Positions 11,357 to 22,300 of a stretch of DNA of 64,000 nucleotides are shown in pieces. How positions within the stretch are numbered: position 1 is the stretch's first letter; each line of letters begins with the position of its first letter. Location of the stretch: the NCBI GenBank assembly GCA_013400115.1, contig VXBP01005062.1, forward strand, positions 1 to 64,000. Direction: 5' to 3'. The notes under the pieces were generated by a model. It saw only the letters and a list, made by a program, of their open reading frames with translations, was not told the DNA's origin and ran no database searches. The position numbers and the translations under genes were made by a program. The stretch is from Rhinopomastus cyanomelas (Eukaryota > Chordata > Aves > Bucerotiformes > Rhinopomastidae).

Positions 11357-11500
11357 TTAGACAGGGGGACACGGAGTCGCCTTCTTCTGCAGCCCGTCTG
11401 CAGCGGCACCTGCGTGGGGGCTGGGAGCAGCCGGAGTGGTCTTTCCTGTGCCCCAGCCGTGGTGACCACAGCACACGGTTCTCAGCAGGCAGCTCTGAAA
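11357..11500 (-). CDS. OPNP: Pinopsin exon 5 (C-terminal tail)
   Basis: It starts FQSCLLRTVCCG after a CAG acceptor and ends at TAA (11359-11357); 47 residues. The tail is the most variable part of the protein; the FQSCLL start, the CCG pair, a Ser/Thr-containing middle and the terminal PV match the family pattern. Overlapping longer frames here on both strands are shadows. Confidence 0.93.
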   Translation of the reverse strand, partial: FQSCLLRTVCCGHHGWGTGKTTPAAPSPHAGAAADGLQKKATPCPPV

Positions 11501-14080
11501 CTGGGCAGGGAAAAGGCAGGTTACTTGTGGCAAGACACAGGCATCCTCCTTGAGATGAGGAGGCAGAGGCTGCAGAGGGCATCCTGCTCATCCCGTTGTA
11601 CGTTGAGCGGGATCTGGACTAATTCCCAGCCCGAGTCTTCGCAGACCCTGGCAGTTCATCGACAATAAACCTCTCCTTCTGTCTGCTTTGCCTGTTCAAC
11701 GAGCAGTTTGTGATCTAAAATTAAGTTGCCTGACCCCATAAAATCATGGAAGCAGAAAATGAGCTCTTGTTCAGAGTCTGCTCCCTCTCTTTCCATTTCA
11801 TTCCCCAAAACCAACTCCCGCATGGAGCCTCTGCCAACGCTGCCAGACAGAGATGTTTCCTCCCCATTTTATGAGGCCATTAAGTTGTTCTCCAGAAGCT
11901 CCAGTGAAGCTGGGGTTTTGTTAGCGAATGGTTTTCTCTCTCACCTGTTTGTTCATGAAGACGTAGATGATGGGGTTGTAAACCGTGGCAGTCTTGGAGA
12001 AGTAGGAGGGCAGGGACGCGAGAGCCGGCTGGATGACGACGTCTTTGTTGGTGGCCACCACCAGGGCAAAAGTGGTGTAGGGCAGCCAGCAGATGAGGAA
12101 GGCCATCACCATCGCGATCACCATGCGCGTCACCTCCCGCTCCGCCTGCTGCGTCGTATCCGATTCCTTCTGCTGTGCCGCAGCCTGAGGGGGGAGACTC
12201 CTCTTACCACCCCCAACAGCCTTCCCAGCCTTCAGGTGCCCTGACGTCAAGCCAGGAGATGTCACCTCCACTGACTGTGACTGACGTGCCGTGACACCCT
12301 TCATCCCAGTAGATGTGAGTGTCCCCAGCACAAAGCCACTAACTCACCGGTGGCCCCTGAACTTACCCATCGCAGGGTCATCAGCAGGTTGGCGTAGGAG
12401 AAGAGAATCAGGCTGAGGGGCATCATGAAGCAGGTGACAAACAGGGCCAAGATGTAGCTGTTGTTGTTGCTGCCACCAGTGTACCAGTTGGGCCCACAAG
12501 AAGTTCTCAGACCTGGAACAAAGACATTTTGAACCAATCCTAAACCCGTTGTGGGTTTGGATAGAGATGACATCACCGACTCCCAAACAGCAAACGCTGG
12601 TGCTGCCCCACTTAGTGCCACTGCCCAGGCACCTCTTGCTTTCCCATCCCCAGTGACCTGGAGATGAGCCACCACAGTTTTGACTGTCCCACTGCCCTAC
12701 AGAGGAAGGTGGTTGGTTGATAATGTTGGGCCAAGGCTCTACACAAGCAGATTTGGGCTGTGGGGGGTGCTGCTCGGTGTGCTCCAGCGTCCATCAGACG
12801 TGTAAGAACAGCCGCAGCGCGTCAAGCAGTGGGTGACTTCTGAAGAACAACCTCCAAGGGAGGATTATTGACCGACCAAACCGGGGGCGTCCACGTTTCA
12901 AGTAGCACAGGCACTCTGCAACTTGAGAACGACCTGCTCTGTGGAATCTGAACCACATCTGCCCTACCTTCAGGCACGTAGCTGCTCCAGCCCATCAGTG
13001 GTGGGGTCGTCCAGAGCAGTGACCAGCTCCACGTGAAGGCGCAGCCGCTGACGGCATGACGGTGCTGGAACCGAAAGTCTCCCAGGGGTCTGCAGACCAC
13101 GATGTAGCGCTCCAGGGCCAGGATGGCCAGAGACCACAGCCCCACGATGCCTGGGGAGAGGAGGAGGAGGGTCTGTGTCTTAGAACAGGCTCTCCTACCG
13201 CTCTGCTGCCCACGCCGGGACGTGGCAGGTGACGACGAAGAGCTGTAGATGCTGGTGATGATTGAGAGAGTAATTACTGTAGTGACAAGAAGTCAGATGG
13301 TTTCCTTTCGGCAGGGCGTTTGTCCTCTGAGGACGTTTGTCCCTCAAAACTGGAGTTGGCACTGGGGTGTCTGTGAGCCCTTGTGCTTACAACCAGAACT
13401 TCTCCACTGCAGTGCCCTCCACCAAAGGTTTTGTGCAGGTTCACACAGAACTGACGGCTGTCAGCGCCCACAAAGCGCTCCCCAAGGACTCCCAGTGTGT
13501 CCAAGAGACATTGCCTGCCCTGTGTAGACCAAGACAGACCATGTGCTGATCCAGCACAGCCCACCATCTGCTCAACCCCTCTCCTGTGCTAAAGAATAGC
13601 TGAAGGACACGCGTTTTACGTGGAAGTGTTGGCTTGAAGTGATGCAAGAGAAGACACAAGGTTCCCCAAAGCTTCTTTGCTAAACACAACAGCAGCCATC
13701 GAAGACCAAGACAGGTCTTCAGGTTCCTTACCTGTCAGGGAGACCATGAAGCCCTCCAGCTCACACATCCTCTTGCCGAACACGAAGAAGCCGTTGATGT
13801 TGTTGGAGAAGCTGACGGAGCTGCCGCAGAGCGTCACCAACAGATCAGCCACCGCCAGGTTCACCAGGATGTAGTTCAGGGGGGACCGGAGCTTCTTGTA
13901 CCTGATGGAAACGACGATGACCAACCCGTTCACGACTGAGGCGGAGACCACGACGATGCCCATCAGCACGGCCACCGACAGGTACATGCCCCGCGGAGCC
14001 TGGTGGGGCCACTGGGGGCCATCGAAAGGCCCCGGCGTCCCATTGTTTGGGGGCTCCTGCGAGCTGTTGGGGGAGGACAT
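11357..14080 (-). CDS. OPNP: Pinopsin (pineal opsin), complete five-exon gene
   Basis: Joined exons 14080-13732, 13150-12968, 12512-12367, 12184-11945 and 11500-11357 encode 353 residues; all junction phases fit. Pinopsin is a blue-sensitive, transducin-coupled photopigment of the non-mammalian vertebrate pineal and, in some lineages, retina. Visible landmarks: N-glycosylation sites at Asn5 and Asn13, Asn51 in TM1, Asp79 in TM2, disulfide pair Cys106-Cys183, retinal counterion Glu109, ERY at 130-132, Schiff-base Lys290 in YFSKTATVYNP, NPIIY at 296-300, and a Cys316-Cys317 palmitoylation pair. From family knowledge the chicken protein is 351 residues and very similar throughout. The start at Met1 (MSSPNSSQ) is preferred because an upstream in-frame ATG (14158) lies before the TATA box. 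The gene sits downstream of DOC2B on the same strand. The assignment is secure. Confidence 0.97.
11945..12184 (-). CDS. OPNP: Pinopsin exon 4
   Basis: Exactly 80 codons (residues 227-306) in phase 0: the third intracellular loop (AAAQQKESDTTQQAEREVTR), TM6 (MVIAMVMAFLICWLPYTTFA) and TM7 with Lys290 and NPIIYVFMNKQ. The donor GTGAGA follows the Gln codon, the standard vertebrate opsin splice position. Confidence 0.97.
12242..12249. promoter_or_regulatory. Perfect cAMP response element in pinopsin intron 3
   Basis: The palindrome TGACGTCA lies in the intron between exons 3 and 4. It is a full CREB/ATF consensus. An in vivo role is inference. Confidence 0.35.
12367..12512 (-). CDS. OPNP: Pinopsin exon 3
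   Basis: Residues 179-226: loop E2 with the disulfide Cys183 (RTSCGPNWYTGG) and TM5 (ALFVTCFMMPLSLILFSYAN). It ends at TGG, Trp226, before GTAAGT. A small residue is expected at this position from chicken pinopsin as I remember it, so Trp226 is a noted difference. Confidence 0.95.
12968..13150 (-). CDS. OPNP: Pinopsin exon 2
   Basis: Residues 118-177 with split Gly codons at both ends. It covers TM3 after the counterion, the ERY motif (ALERYIVVCRPLGDF), TM4 (AVSGCAFTWSWSLLW) and the start of loop E2 (GWSSYVPEG). Residue 118, the position equivalent to bovine 122 that separates rod from cone kinetics, is Ile. Confidence 0.96.
13151..13731 (-). other. Pinopsin intron 1
   Basis: A GT-AG intron of 581 bases with phase 1 ends. 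Open frames in both directions run through it, but none shows codon conservation or splice logic. Nothing else was seen in it. Confidence 0.8.
13732..14080 (-). CDS. OPNP: Pinopsin exon 1
   Basis: It encodes residues 1-116 plus one base of Gly117: the extracellular N-terminus, TM1, TM2 and the start of TM3 with Cys106 and counterion Glu109 (RMCELEGF). The donor is GTAAGG. LRSPLNYILVNLAVADLLVT is the conserved loop 1/TM2 region. Confidence 0.96.
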
Positions 14081-14130
14081 GGATCTCCTGGAGCAGCAGC
14101 CACAGGTGACCCTCCCCAAAAGCAAAGCCT

Positions 14131-14138
14131 CTATATAA
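14131..14138 (-). promoter_or_regulatory. OPNP: TATA box of pinopsin
   Basis: The - strand reads TTATATAG about 52 bases upstream of the start codon, which puts the expected transcription start near 14,105 and gives a 5' UTR of roughly 25 bases. An in-frame ATG at 14158 lies upstream of this box and so is not the start. Confidence 0.7.
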
Positions 14139-14198
14139 GTCAGGAGGGCCTGACGCACCCCGGAGGAGCTTTGCGTTACAATAGCTTAAGCTTTTTTT

Positions 14199-14253
14199 TA
14201 ATCTGAAGGGTTTGTCCTCCCGCAGCCCCCCCGGCCCCCCTTTTTTAATAATC
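14199..14253. promoter_or_regulatory. OPNP: Two TAATC (CRX/OTX-type) motifs upstream of pinopsin
   Basis: TAATC occurs at 14199-14203 and 14249-14253, 60-115 bases upstream of the TATA box. CRX/OTX factors drive photoreceptor and pineal genes through such sites, and PIPE elements of pineal genes have this core. Occupancy is inferred. Confidence 0.4.
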
Positions 14254-14530
14254 AGCTCTTTATTCCAGAGGGGATAAAGGGGGGCTTAAAACCAGTCTGA
14301 TGCCTGCCTGGTGCATCACTTAATTGAGTGAGTAGATGGGTTTTCCCTGGGGACTCCCAGGTGCCTTCACCCATCGGTGGTGTGACCCCTGCCCAGCCTG
14401 GGACGGGCTGCTGTCCCCTATCCTGTGGGATTTCCAGGCTGTGGGCAGTCCCATCCCATTGCCCCATGCTGGGAGTGCAGCAGCCAAAGCCACTGGGAGC
14501 ACTGGGGAGGATGCTGGGGTGGGAGTGTTG

Positions 14531-15330
14531 ATCTGACTGAGGGCAGGGAGGCTCTACAGAGAGACTTAGACTCTGTTGATGGTCTGGGGCAAACAGCTTC
14601 AAGAAGGCCAGTTTCTGGGTCCTGCACCTGGGCCACAACAACAGCGCTACAGACTGGGGGAAGAGGGGCTGGGGAGCTGTCAGGCAGAGAGGGACCTTGG
14701 GGTGCTGGGGGGCTCTGAACAGGGTGCCCAGGTGGCCAAGAAGGCCAACGGTATCGTGGCCTGGCTCAGAAATGGTGGTGCAAGCAGGTCTAGGGAAGTG
14801 ATCATCTCCCTGTAGTCAGTGAGACCCCCACCTCTAGTACTGGGGTCAGGTTTGGGCACCTCAGTCCAAGGAGGATGTTGTGGTGCTGGAGCTGCAGAGG
14901 AGGGCAACCGGGCTGGTGAGAGGTCTGGAGAACCAGCCTTAGAAAGAGAGGCTGAGGGAGCTGGGGCTCTTCGGTCTGGAGAAGCGGTGCCTGAGGGGAG
15001 ACCCTGTTGCTCTCTACAGCTGTCTGGAAGAGCGTTGTAGAGGGGTAGGTGCTGACCTCTTCTCAATGACACAGGACTAGAGGGAACAGCCTAAAGCTGC
15101 ATCAAGGGAGGGTTAGGCTGGCCACCAGGAAACACTTTTTCTCTGAGAGGGTTGTAAAGGGGCTGCCCAGGGAGAGTGTTGAGTCACCATCCCTTGATCT
15201 GTTCAAAAGTCATATAGATGAGGCGCTTAGACAACTGGTTTAGGGGTGATAAAGAGTACGGGTAAAGGTTGGACTTGATGGTCTTATATGATCTTATAGG
15301 TCTCTTCCATCCTAAATGCTTCTGTGATTC
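14531..15330 (+). mobile_element. CR1-type LINE, about 800 bp of 3' end
   Basis: The longest + strand CR1 piece in this part of the window. It contains the end of the degraded second ORF (the 'gcccaggtggccaagaaggc' and 'ctgagggagctggggctctt' segments) and the 3' UTR ending 'gcttctgtgattc'. Stops and indels interrupt the coding part. Confidence 0.88.
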
Positions 15331-15367
15331 TGGAATATGGATTTGTACAGATGTAAATACATATTGG

Positions 15368-15532
15368 ATCATAGAATCATTAGGGATTGGACCTTGAAAG
15401 ATCATCCAGTCCAATCCCCCTGCTACAGCAGGATCACCTAGACCAAGTCACACAGGAACACATCCAGGTGGGTCTTAAACATCTCCAGAGAAGGAGACTC
15501 CACAGCCTCCCTGGGCAGCCTGTTCCAGTGGG
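15368..15532 (-). mobile_element. CR1-type LINE 3' end
   Basis: It starts at 'catagaatcattagggattgg' read in reverse and continues through 'gatcatccagtccaatcccc' to 'cagcctgttccagtggg'. It lies tail to tail with the + strand CR1 just before it. Confidence 0.88.
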
Positions 15533-15569
15533 TATAAAGAGAGATACATGATAGACACTGTTTATCAGA

Positions 15570-15635
15570 CATAGATATATGTTCTATTTATATTTATCTA
15601 TATGTATCTATAATATTTATATATGTTAATATCTA
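15570..15635. repeat. AT-rich TATC/TATA microsatellite
   Basis: Imperfect TATCTA/TATATA repeats directly after the CR1 copy. Confidence 0.8.
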
Positions 15636-16089
15636 GGGTAAGAGAGTGAGAGTGTCTGTGTGTGGTCTTCCTGGTGATCCACCTACACGAGGAGCTGGGT
15701 TTGAGCCATTCTCACAGCTCTTTGGGCCAAGCAGCAGGACCCTGCAGGCGCTGCCTGTGCTGCCCTCACACCTCTGCCCCCTGCAGCAGCCGCTGTGGGC
15801 CGTGCAAGACCGTCAGCAGCGTGGCAGTGCAGCATGAGGAGCAGCAAGGACAAAGTGTGGAGATCCAGGAGCAAGTCTGCAGCCTCCTCTGGGTGAGTGG
15901 GCCCCTGTCTGGGGAGATTTTCCCTTCCACGGGTGGTTCATCCTTCCTTAAGGGAACTCCAGTGCTGCAGGGGGCTGATCCCCACTGACCCCCTAAACGT
16001 CCACTGTGCCAGACAGACTCTGCTCTCGTGGACGATGGTCTCCAGGGGAGCTTCTCCTGCCCCTCTGCCCTGGGCTCCACAGCTAGAGA

Positions 16090-16475
16090 ACTGGGTCTAG
16101 TTCTGGGCTTCCCAGTTCAAGAGGGACATTTAGCTACTGGGAAGAACTTCTGAGGTGCTTAGGGGGCTGGAGGAGAGCTGTAGGTGTTCAGCCTGGAGAG
16201 GAGGAGAATGAGGAGGATCTGATTGATGCTGATCAGTAGCTAAAGGATGTCAGAAGGATGAGACCAGGCTCTTCTTGGTGGTCCCAGTGACAGGACAAGG
16301 GGCACAAACTGGAACAGAGCAGGTCCCATCTAAAGAAAGGAAAAGCTTTTTCACTGTGAGGGTCACAGAGCCCTGGTTCAGGCTGCCCAGAGAGGCCATG
16401 GATCTCTGCTCTGGAGACTTTCCAAACCCACCTGGATGCGTCCTGTGGGGGATTCTGTGACTCACCCCCAGTCTG
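16090..16475 (+). mobile_element. CR1-type LINE 3' fragment
   Basis: It contains 'gttcagcctggagaggagga', 'ggacaaggggcacaaactgg' and 'gtgagggtcacagagccctgg' in CR1 order; the extreme 3' end is shortened. Confidence 0.8.
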
Positions 16476-17149
16476 TGACTCTGTGAAGGGCGAGGTGGGT
16501 GCAGAGCCAGCGCCATCAGGGTGTCCCACAGGAGCCTCCAAGGGGCGAGTTCTTCAGCAGCAGGGAGCAGCCCACCCGCTCTCAGCCTAGATACCACCCT
16601 CCAGCAATACCCTCTGATCAGTCCCGACCCACAGCAGGGAGAATCCACAGTAAAGGAGGCAGCTGGAGCAGCCACGGGCCAGGTGGCACTTGGCTACCCC
16701 CTGGCACAGGGAAGGGTTTCCACACCAGCCAAGGTGGCACAACCCCTGGTGCTAACACTGGTGAGTTAGAGCCTCAGTGATGGGAAGGTAACAGAAACCC
16801 CAGTTTGTGGGTTTTTTCAATCCTTCCTTGACTAATCTCTCTCCCCCACCAGCTCCTGCAGCCCTGGGCAGCCTCGTGATGCCCTGCTGAGGCAGAGCGA
16901 GGTCTCCAGTGGAAGCAGGAGCTACGGAGCCACTGCATTAGTGGTGTTTTGTTCTCTTTGAGGGTTTTTCAGCAGCAGGAGGTTGGAAATGGATCACAAA
17001 GCTGAGCAGCACCCAGTGCTCCGGTTTAAAACCACCTCCTTCTCCCTGAGACCTTGCTGGGTCCCAGCTCTTCACTTAGGGTGTCTGGGAGGTGCCAGGA
17101 CACGCTGAGCTCTTGCCCCGTGGCACCGTAGAGAGGAGATTCCACAGCT

Positions 17150-17220
17150 GCACCACCACCAGCATGAGCCTCTTTTAGTCCTTTAGGTTTTATTGATTTA
17201 TTTTTCTTTCCCTTTTTATT
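17150..17220 (-). terminator. DOC2B: DOC2B polyadenylation region, three AATAAA signals
   Basis: On the - strand AATAAA occurs at 17215-17220, 17197-17202 and 17189-17194, followed by a GU-rich element (TGCTGGTGGTGGTG, about 17,163-17,150). Cleavage is expected near 17,170, giving a 3' UTR of about 2 kb after the stop at 19172. Confidence 0.6.
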
Positions 17221-19171
17221 TCAGCTTCTCGTTATAAATATTAACAAATCTGACAAAAAGGACACAGAGAAGATAAACACCGGAATACAAAAGTCTCTCA
17301 GGGTGCAGGTACGGAGGGTTTCTGCAGCCTTCACATGGTAGCAAAACATCGGTATCAAACATTTCACGAGGCCTGGCATGACGACCACCACTCTGCATGC
17401 AGCTGGGACGGACGGACGGACGGACGCGCGGGCGCACGCTCCGCGTAGAAAAGACGAGGAGGGGTAACAAAGTGAAGGGGCCCCCACGCACGCACACACC
17501 CCCCCCTCCACGTCCTGCTCCACCAGTTTCCTGGCAAAACGTGCTGAAGTAAACGATGGAGTCAAAGGGAAACGGGAGGGCGCAGCTGGCCCCGCGCTCC
17601 CGCAGCTCTCCTGGAAGATCAGCCCCGACGCGGTGCTGGACCGGTGACAGGATGGGGAGCATCCGACTGGCCGTGCTGCCGGCACCCAGGAGAATCCATG
17701 CTCAGCTGCAGGGTGCATTACAAAGAGGAAGGTATTAAAAAAGCCCCAAGGAACGGTGGTTTGGTTTTATCCACCCCCCACCCCAATATCAAACCGGGTG
17801 GAACACGATCGTCGCTTGGAAAAGTAAACGGAGGCTTCCAGAGAGCCAGTTGCTCTCCAGAAATGAGAAGTCGGCAACGCAGGCAGCTACAGGGCTCAGA
17901 GGCTCCGGGGAACTGAGGCCAGTGGGGAAACAGCAGCTCTTCTGACGACATCCTGCTCTGAAGGCTCCCGACGTTTCTGGTGAGGCGCAGCATTTTGCAG
18001 AGGAGTTTAGCTCAGCCCATGGGGCAGCAGCTCTGGTGGCACTCGGTGGGGTGAGGAGGTGGAGGCTGGCCGGGGTGGGTCACAGAGGACGAGATCTGGG
18101 ATTATTTGATGATCAAATTGCAAGATAATCGCTGTGCTGGGCACACAGCCTGGCTTGGGAGGCAGAAAGGCTGCGCTGGAGCCGAGCTCTCAGCTCGCTG
18201 CACACCCCCAGAGGCTGCGGGTGATGGCCTGAGCTGGGAAAGGGTGAATGAGGGATAAGGGATAGAAAAATTGAGCCTGAAGTCCAGTTTGGCTGGAGAA
18301 GGAGCCGTGCTGAAGCCTGCCTGCTGCTCCGGGTGGCGTGGACGGCTTCGCCAGGGGAGCGGCTGCTGCTGTGAGGGCAGCGTGAGACCTTGCTGCCGGC
18401 CCCGGGGCGCAGGAACAGCCGGCAGCTTCACTGAGATGTTCACGTCACCCCCATTCCTGCCACGGCGAAGCCACCCCATCCCGGCCCCCGTGAGTGGGAA
18501 GCTGCAGTGTGCGCAGCGCATTCGACTTGCCGGCCGAGGGCACGCGGGTGACCAGAAGGGACGAGCACAACACGTCTGGAAGAGAAGCAAAGAGTCTTCC
18601 CGGGGTACAGGGGACACAACCATTCCGACAGAGGAGCTTTAAATGCAGAAAAGACTGGTTAGGCCTAAACCACAGAGACTGAGAGAGCAGCAGAGCTACG
18701 GTGCAGCGGCCCCCAGAACACAGTCCCGCTGCTAGTGACGCCTGTTGCTCAGCGTAGAGACGCGGACGGAGGCTGCGGCGTTGGTCTTCACCACGGAGCC
18801 ACGAGGCAGCGAGGAGGTAACTCGGAGCAGAGCCAGGAGTCGGGACTGCGGCGCATGCAGGCGGTGGCATCCGTGCGCACACACGCGTGCGGGGGACTGC
18901 GTGTGCGGGCTGGCGACTGCACGCGGGAGCGTGTCGGGGTGCAAGGAGGCTCTCGTGGAGAAGCCTCGGGGGACGGGACCGGCCGAGCAGAGCAAACCGC
19001 TGCTGCCTTTTCCCTGCAGCCAGGCTGTGGTGCAGGGAGCTCCGTGCTCTCCTGGCTGCTCCGGGACCACGAGCCCCGGTATCCAAAGCCGTCGGCGAGA
19101 GGAGTCCAAAGGCTGTGGCTGGCAGAGCTGTGCCCACCCGGGCAGCGGCTCGGAGGTGGTGGGGGTGGCGC
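17171..19171 (-). other. DOC2B: Probable DOC2B 3' UTR
   Basis: The roughly 2 kb between the DOC2B stop codon and the clustered poly(A) signals are GC-rich and free of CR1 copies, unlike the introns, which fits a constrained transcribed tail. A short GGAC repeat lies at about 17,407-17,427. The long frames seen on both strands at 18,445-19,376 follow from GC richness and have no recognisable domains. The UTR extent is inferred. Confidence 0.5.
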
Positions 19172-19308
19172 TCAGTCGCTGAGGACGGCCCCTGGCAGCT
19201 CGTTCGTTAGCGTGTGCCAGCGCTCGATTTTCTTGTCCTTGTTCTTCAGGCAGTCGAACCAGTGCTTGAGCCGCTCACCCTTGGCATTGATTCCCAGCAC
19301 CACTCCTC
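19172..19308 (-). CDS. DOC2B: DOC2B exon 9 (last coding)
   Basis: Residues 355-398: GVVLGINAKGERLKHWFDCL then KNKDKKIERWHTLTNELPGA and VLSD, ending at TGA (19174-19172). It forms the end of C2B, including the WHXL motif (WHTL) typical of synaptotagmin-family C2B domains. Its acceptor is preceded by a CT microsatellite. Confidence 0.95.
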
Positions 19309-22300
19309 CTGGAGAGAGAGAGAGAGAGAGAGGTGGGGGTCAACATCAGCCTCGAGGGGGATGCAGGAAGCACTGACAGACACTGGGGGCTGCTGAAGGA
19401 TGCTCAGGTTTGTTAGAGGAAGCTGAGGGGTGCTGAAGGATGCTCAGGAATGCAAGGGATGCTCAGGGATTCAGGGGATGTTGAGGGATGCTGGAGGTGG
19501 TTCAGGGGTTCAGGGGATGTTGAGGGATGCTGGAGGTGGTTCAGGGATTCAGGGGATGTTGAGGGATGCTGAAGGTGGCTCAGGGATTCAGGGGATACTG
19601 AGGGATGGTGAAGGATGCTCAGGGATGCTGGGTGTTGCTGGCTGAAGCCAGCTCATGCAGCTGCTCTCGTGGCATCCAATGCCACAACCTGACCTGCCCA
19701 CATGGACAATCACTGCCTGGCTTCCCCAGCCCCTCATGGCCGTGGCCTGGGACCTGTCCTGGGCACCTTGTTCTTGTGCCCAGGGCCGGGTGCTCGTTGA
19801 CGTTGCAGTGGCTGTTGGCAGCCTAAGCACATCTTAGCAAAAAATTACAGTAGCCAGTAAGAAAATGAGAACAGGCCTAGACATCCAACTGAGATGAATG
19901 AATCCTCCCTGTGAAACCTGGATTTTATTCAGGAGAAAAGATCTGAACACAAGAGGGGAAAGAGAGAGGAGTCCTCTCCCTGCCTGGGTGCTCCTTGGTG
20001 GGGGATGACTGCAGCAAGGAGCTGCAGGGCTGGCTCAGGTGCAGGAGAGGGATAAAAGCAGAAGAGAAACCCAGCAAGAAGGAAGGAGGCTGGAGAAGTG
20101 CAGAAAAGCAGACGAAAAAAGAAAAGGCAGAGAGTGTGAAGGTGAAAATAAAGCCAGAGGCCAAGGAGACCTGCTGGAGTGCCCCACTCACCTATGAAAT
20201 CGTTTGATTTCCCGATATCGTAGTCCCACACTGTGACTTCCAGGGTCTTTTTGGCCAGGTCGCCGTGCTTTATCTCGTAGCAAAACTCCTGTTGGGGAGC
20301 ACAGACAGTCAGGACAAACTCCTGCTGGCTTCCTGGAGGGGCTGGGGCTGTCCATCCTCCTGCCCCTCATGCTGCTACCCTTGGCCACCCATGGGGAACC
20401 TCAGTGCCTTAAACTAATGACTAAACTTTAAACACTGAGGACTGAGAAAAGCTCCTGGGTGAGAACCATGACCAGCAAAACCAACCTCATTGAACTCAGG
20501 GTTCAGCGTCTTCTTCTTCACCGCCGTCTTATGCTTCGACTTCTTGTCCTCATCTGGCTTCAGGTAGCTGCAAGAAAACCCGTGCAGGGGGTCACACACA
20601 GACCCCATCCCCCTGCCAGTGAGGGAGGCCGGGGGTGCTGCCTGGGTCGCGGTGCCTGGGTCGCGGTACCTGGGACCAGCTCCTGAGCAGGGTGAGATGG
20701 TGGCTGAGCCCCCACAACCTGCAGCTCTCTCCTGCCCTGCCAGACCGCTGCAGGTGGCTGGAAGGAAGCAGCATTTCCCCAGAACAAGTGGCTGGTCCAG
20801 TGCCAGGGGACACTGGCACCACCACGTGTGCACCCAGCTCCCCAAACCCAGCCCAGGCTTGGGACCATGTGGAGCGTGGCCAGCAGACACAAACCACACA
20901 CAGGGGTTTCAGAGGGAGCTGGAGGGGTGGCCACGGCTTTGTGTGGGTTTCACTGTTCCCTGACCATGTTCTGCAGCAGCAGGACCAGAAAGCACATGGG
21001 ATTCAGGTGTCATCGAGCAGAGAGGGCACCTGAGATCTGCTCAGATCTGGGCCAGGCTAAAGCCAATCCCTCTTTGTTTCATGCTGGTGTTGCTCCTTTA
21101 ACCCTCAGTTCTGCTTCCCCCTTACACTTCCCAGAGTTTGCTCTCAATGATGAAATCAAGGCTTGTACTGAGGAGCATCACCAGGCTGGCTGCTCTGACC
21201 GAAGCCCTGCAGGTACCACCTACTGCAGGTAGGACGAGGGGCACAATGGGGTGGCCATTCAGCTGGGGACTGGGTTGCTCCAGGGACTGAGCTGCTGCTG
21301 AGCAGTGGAAAAGGCAGGGGGGGCTTTATGCAAAGTCCCCCGACCCTAAGGGGCAATTAAACAGCAGGGGGAAAGGTGCTGCGGATCCAGGTGGGGGTTA
21401 TCCCAGTGACTGCCTCAGTAAATAGCCCCGACTGTGCCCAAGTGCCTCACCAGGGGTGGGGGTATGGGGTGGGCACGGTGCGGGGTGCCAGTTCTTCCTC
21501 ACCATGGCCCCCCCTGCTTTGTGGAGACTGAGCTGGAAAAACTGTACCCCCCAAAACGCAGGAGCTGCAGGGCTCTGCATCAGCCCAGCTCTGCATCAGC
21601 AACCATCACCTTCCTCAGCAGCCCCTAGTAGCCCTTGGATGGGGTAACGTCCCTGGGTCCCTGGGGAGAGGCCATCACAGCCCATTAAGGCTCATTTTTA
21701 TTTTAAATATAGCATCACCGTCATTCTTCAGAAGCTGCTGCCATCAGAAGGTGTCAGCTGGAGCCACAGAAGTGCCCTGGGCTCTGTTAACCAGGCCCCA
21801 GGGCCACCGGAGCCCTGGGTGGCAATTACCGGGCTGTCTGACCTAATTACTCACACACAGTAATTAGCACTGGGTGCTGGCCCTGTGCTGCCGCCGGGCT
21901 GCAGGGAGCTGTGGGAGGCTCCTCTTCCTTGGGATCTGGGGAAGGGGCTGATTCATTGCCTGTCACGGCCACTGTGGCCACCAAAGCCACTGCTGAACCA
22001 GCGGGGGACACGGCACTGCCGTGGCACGGGCACGCGGCACCGGTCACATCCTACACCCCCGTTCCCGTGAAGCAGAAGGCAGTCGCTGGGGAGCCGAGTC
22101 GCTGCGACGCCCTCGTTCGCATCCCCTACTGATGGCAACTAGCCTCCACGCAGGGACAGGCAGGAGGGGCCGGCAGGGCTTCGCCGCGGAGCAGCACTTA
22201 CGTTTTGACGTAGGGGTCGGAGTAGCCGTTGGCGTCCATGGCGGCCAGGTGGGCGCAGCGGATGATGCCCACCAGCAGCCCCTGCTTCTGCGAGCTGTAC

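Noticed and set aside
14081..14158. Upstream in-frame ATG extending pinopsin by 26 residues
   Set aside because: It lies upstream of the TATA box at 14,131-14,138, and known pinopsins start at MSS.
18445..19376. Long frames on both strands over the end of DOC2B
   Set aside because: They are shadows of GC-rich 3' UTR and exon 9; no family match.
19430..19645. 13-residue repeat protein
   Set aside because: Translation of the 39-bp minisatellite within a DOC2B intron.
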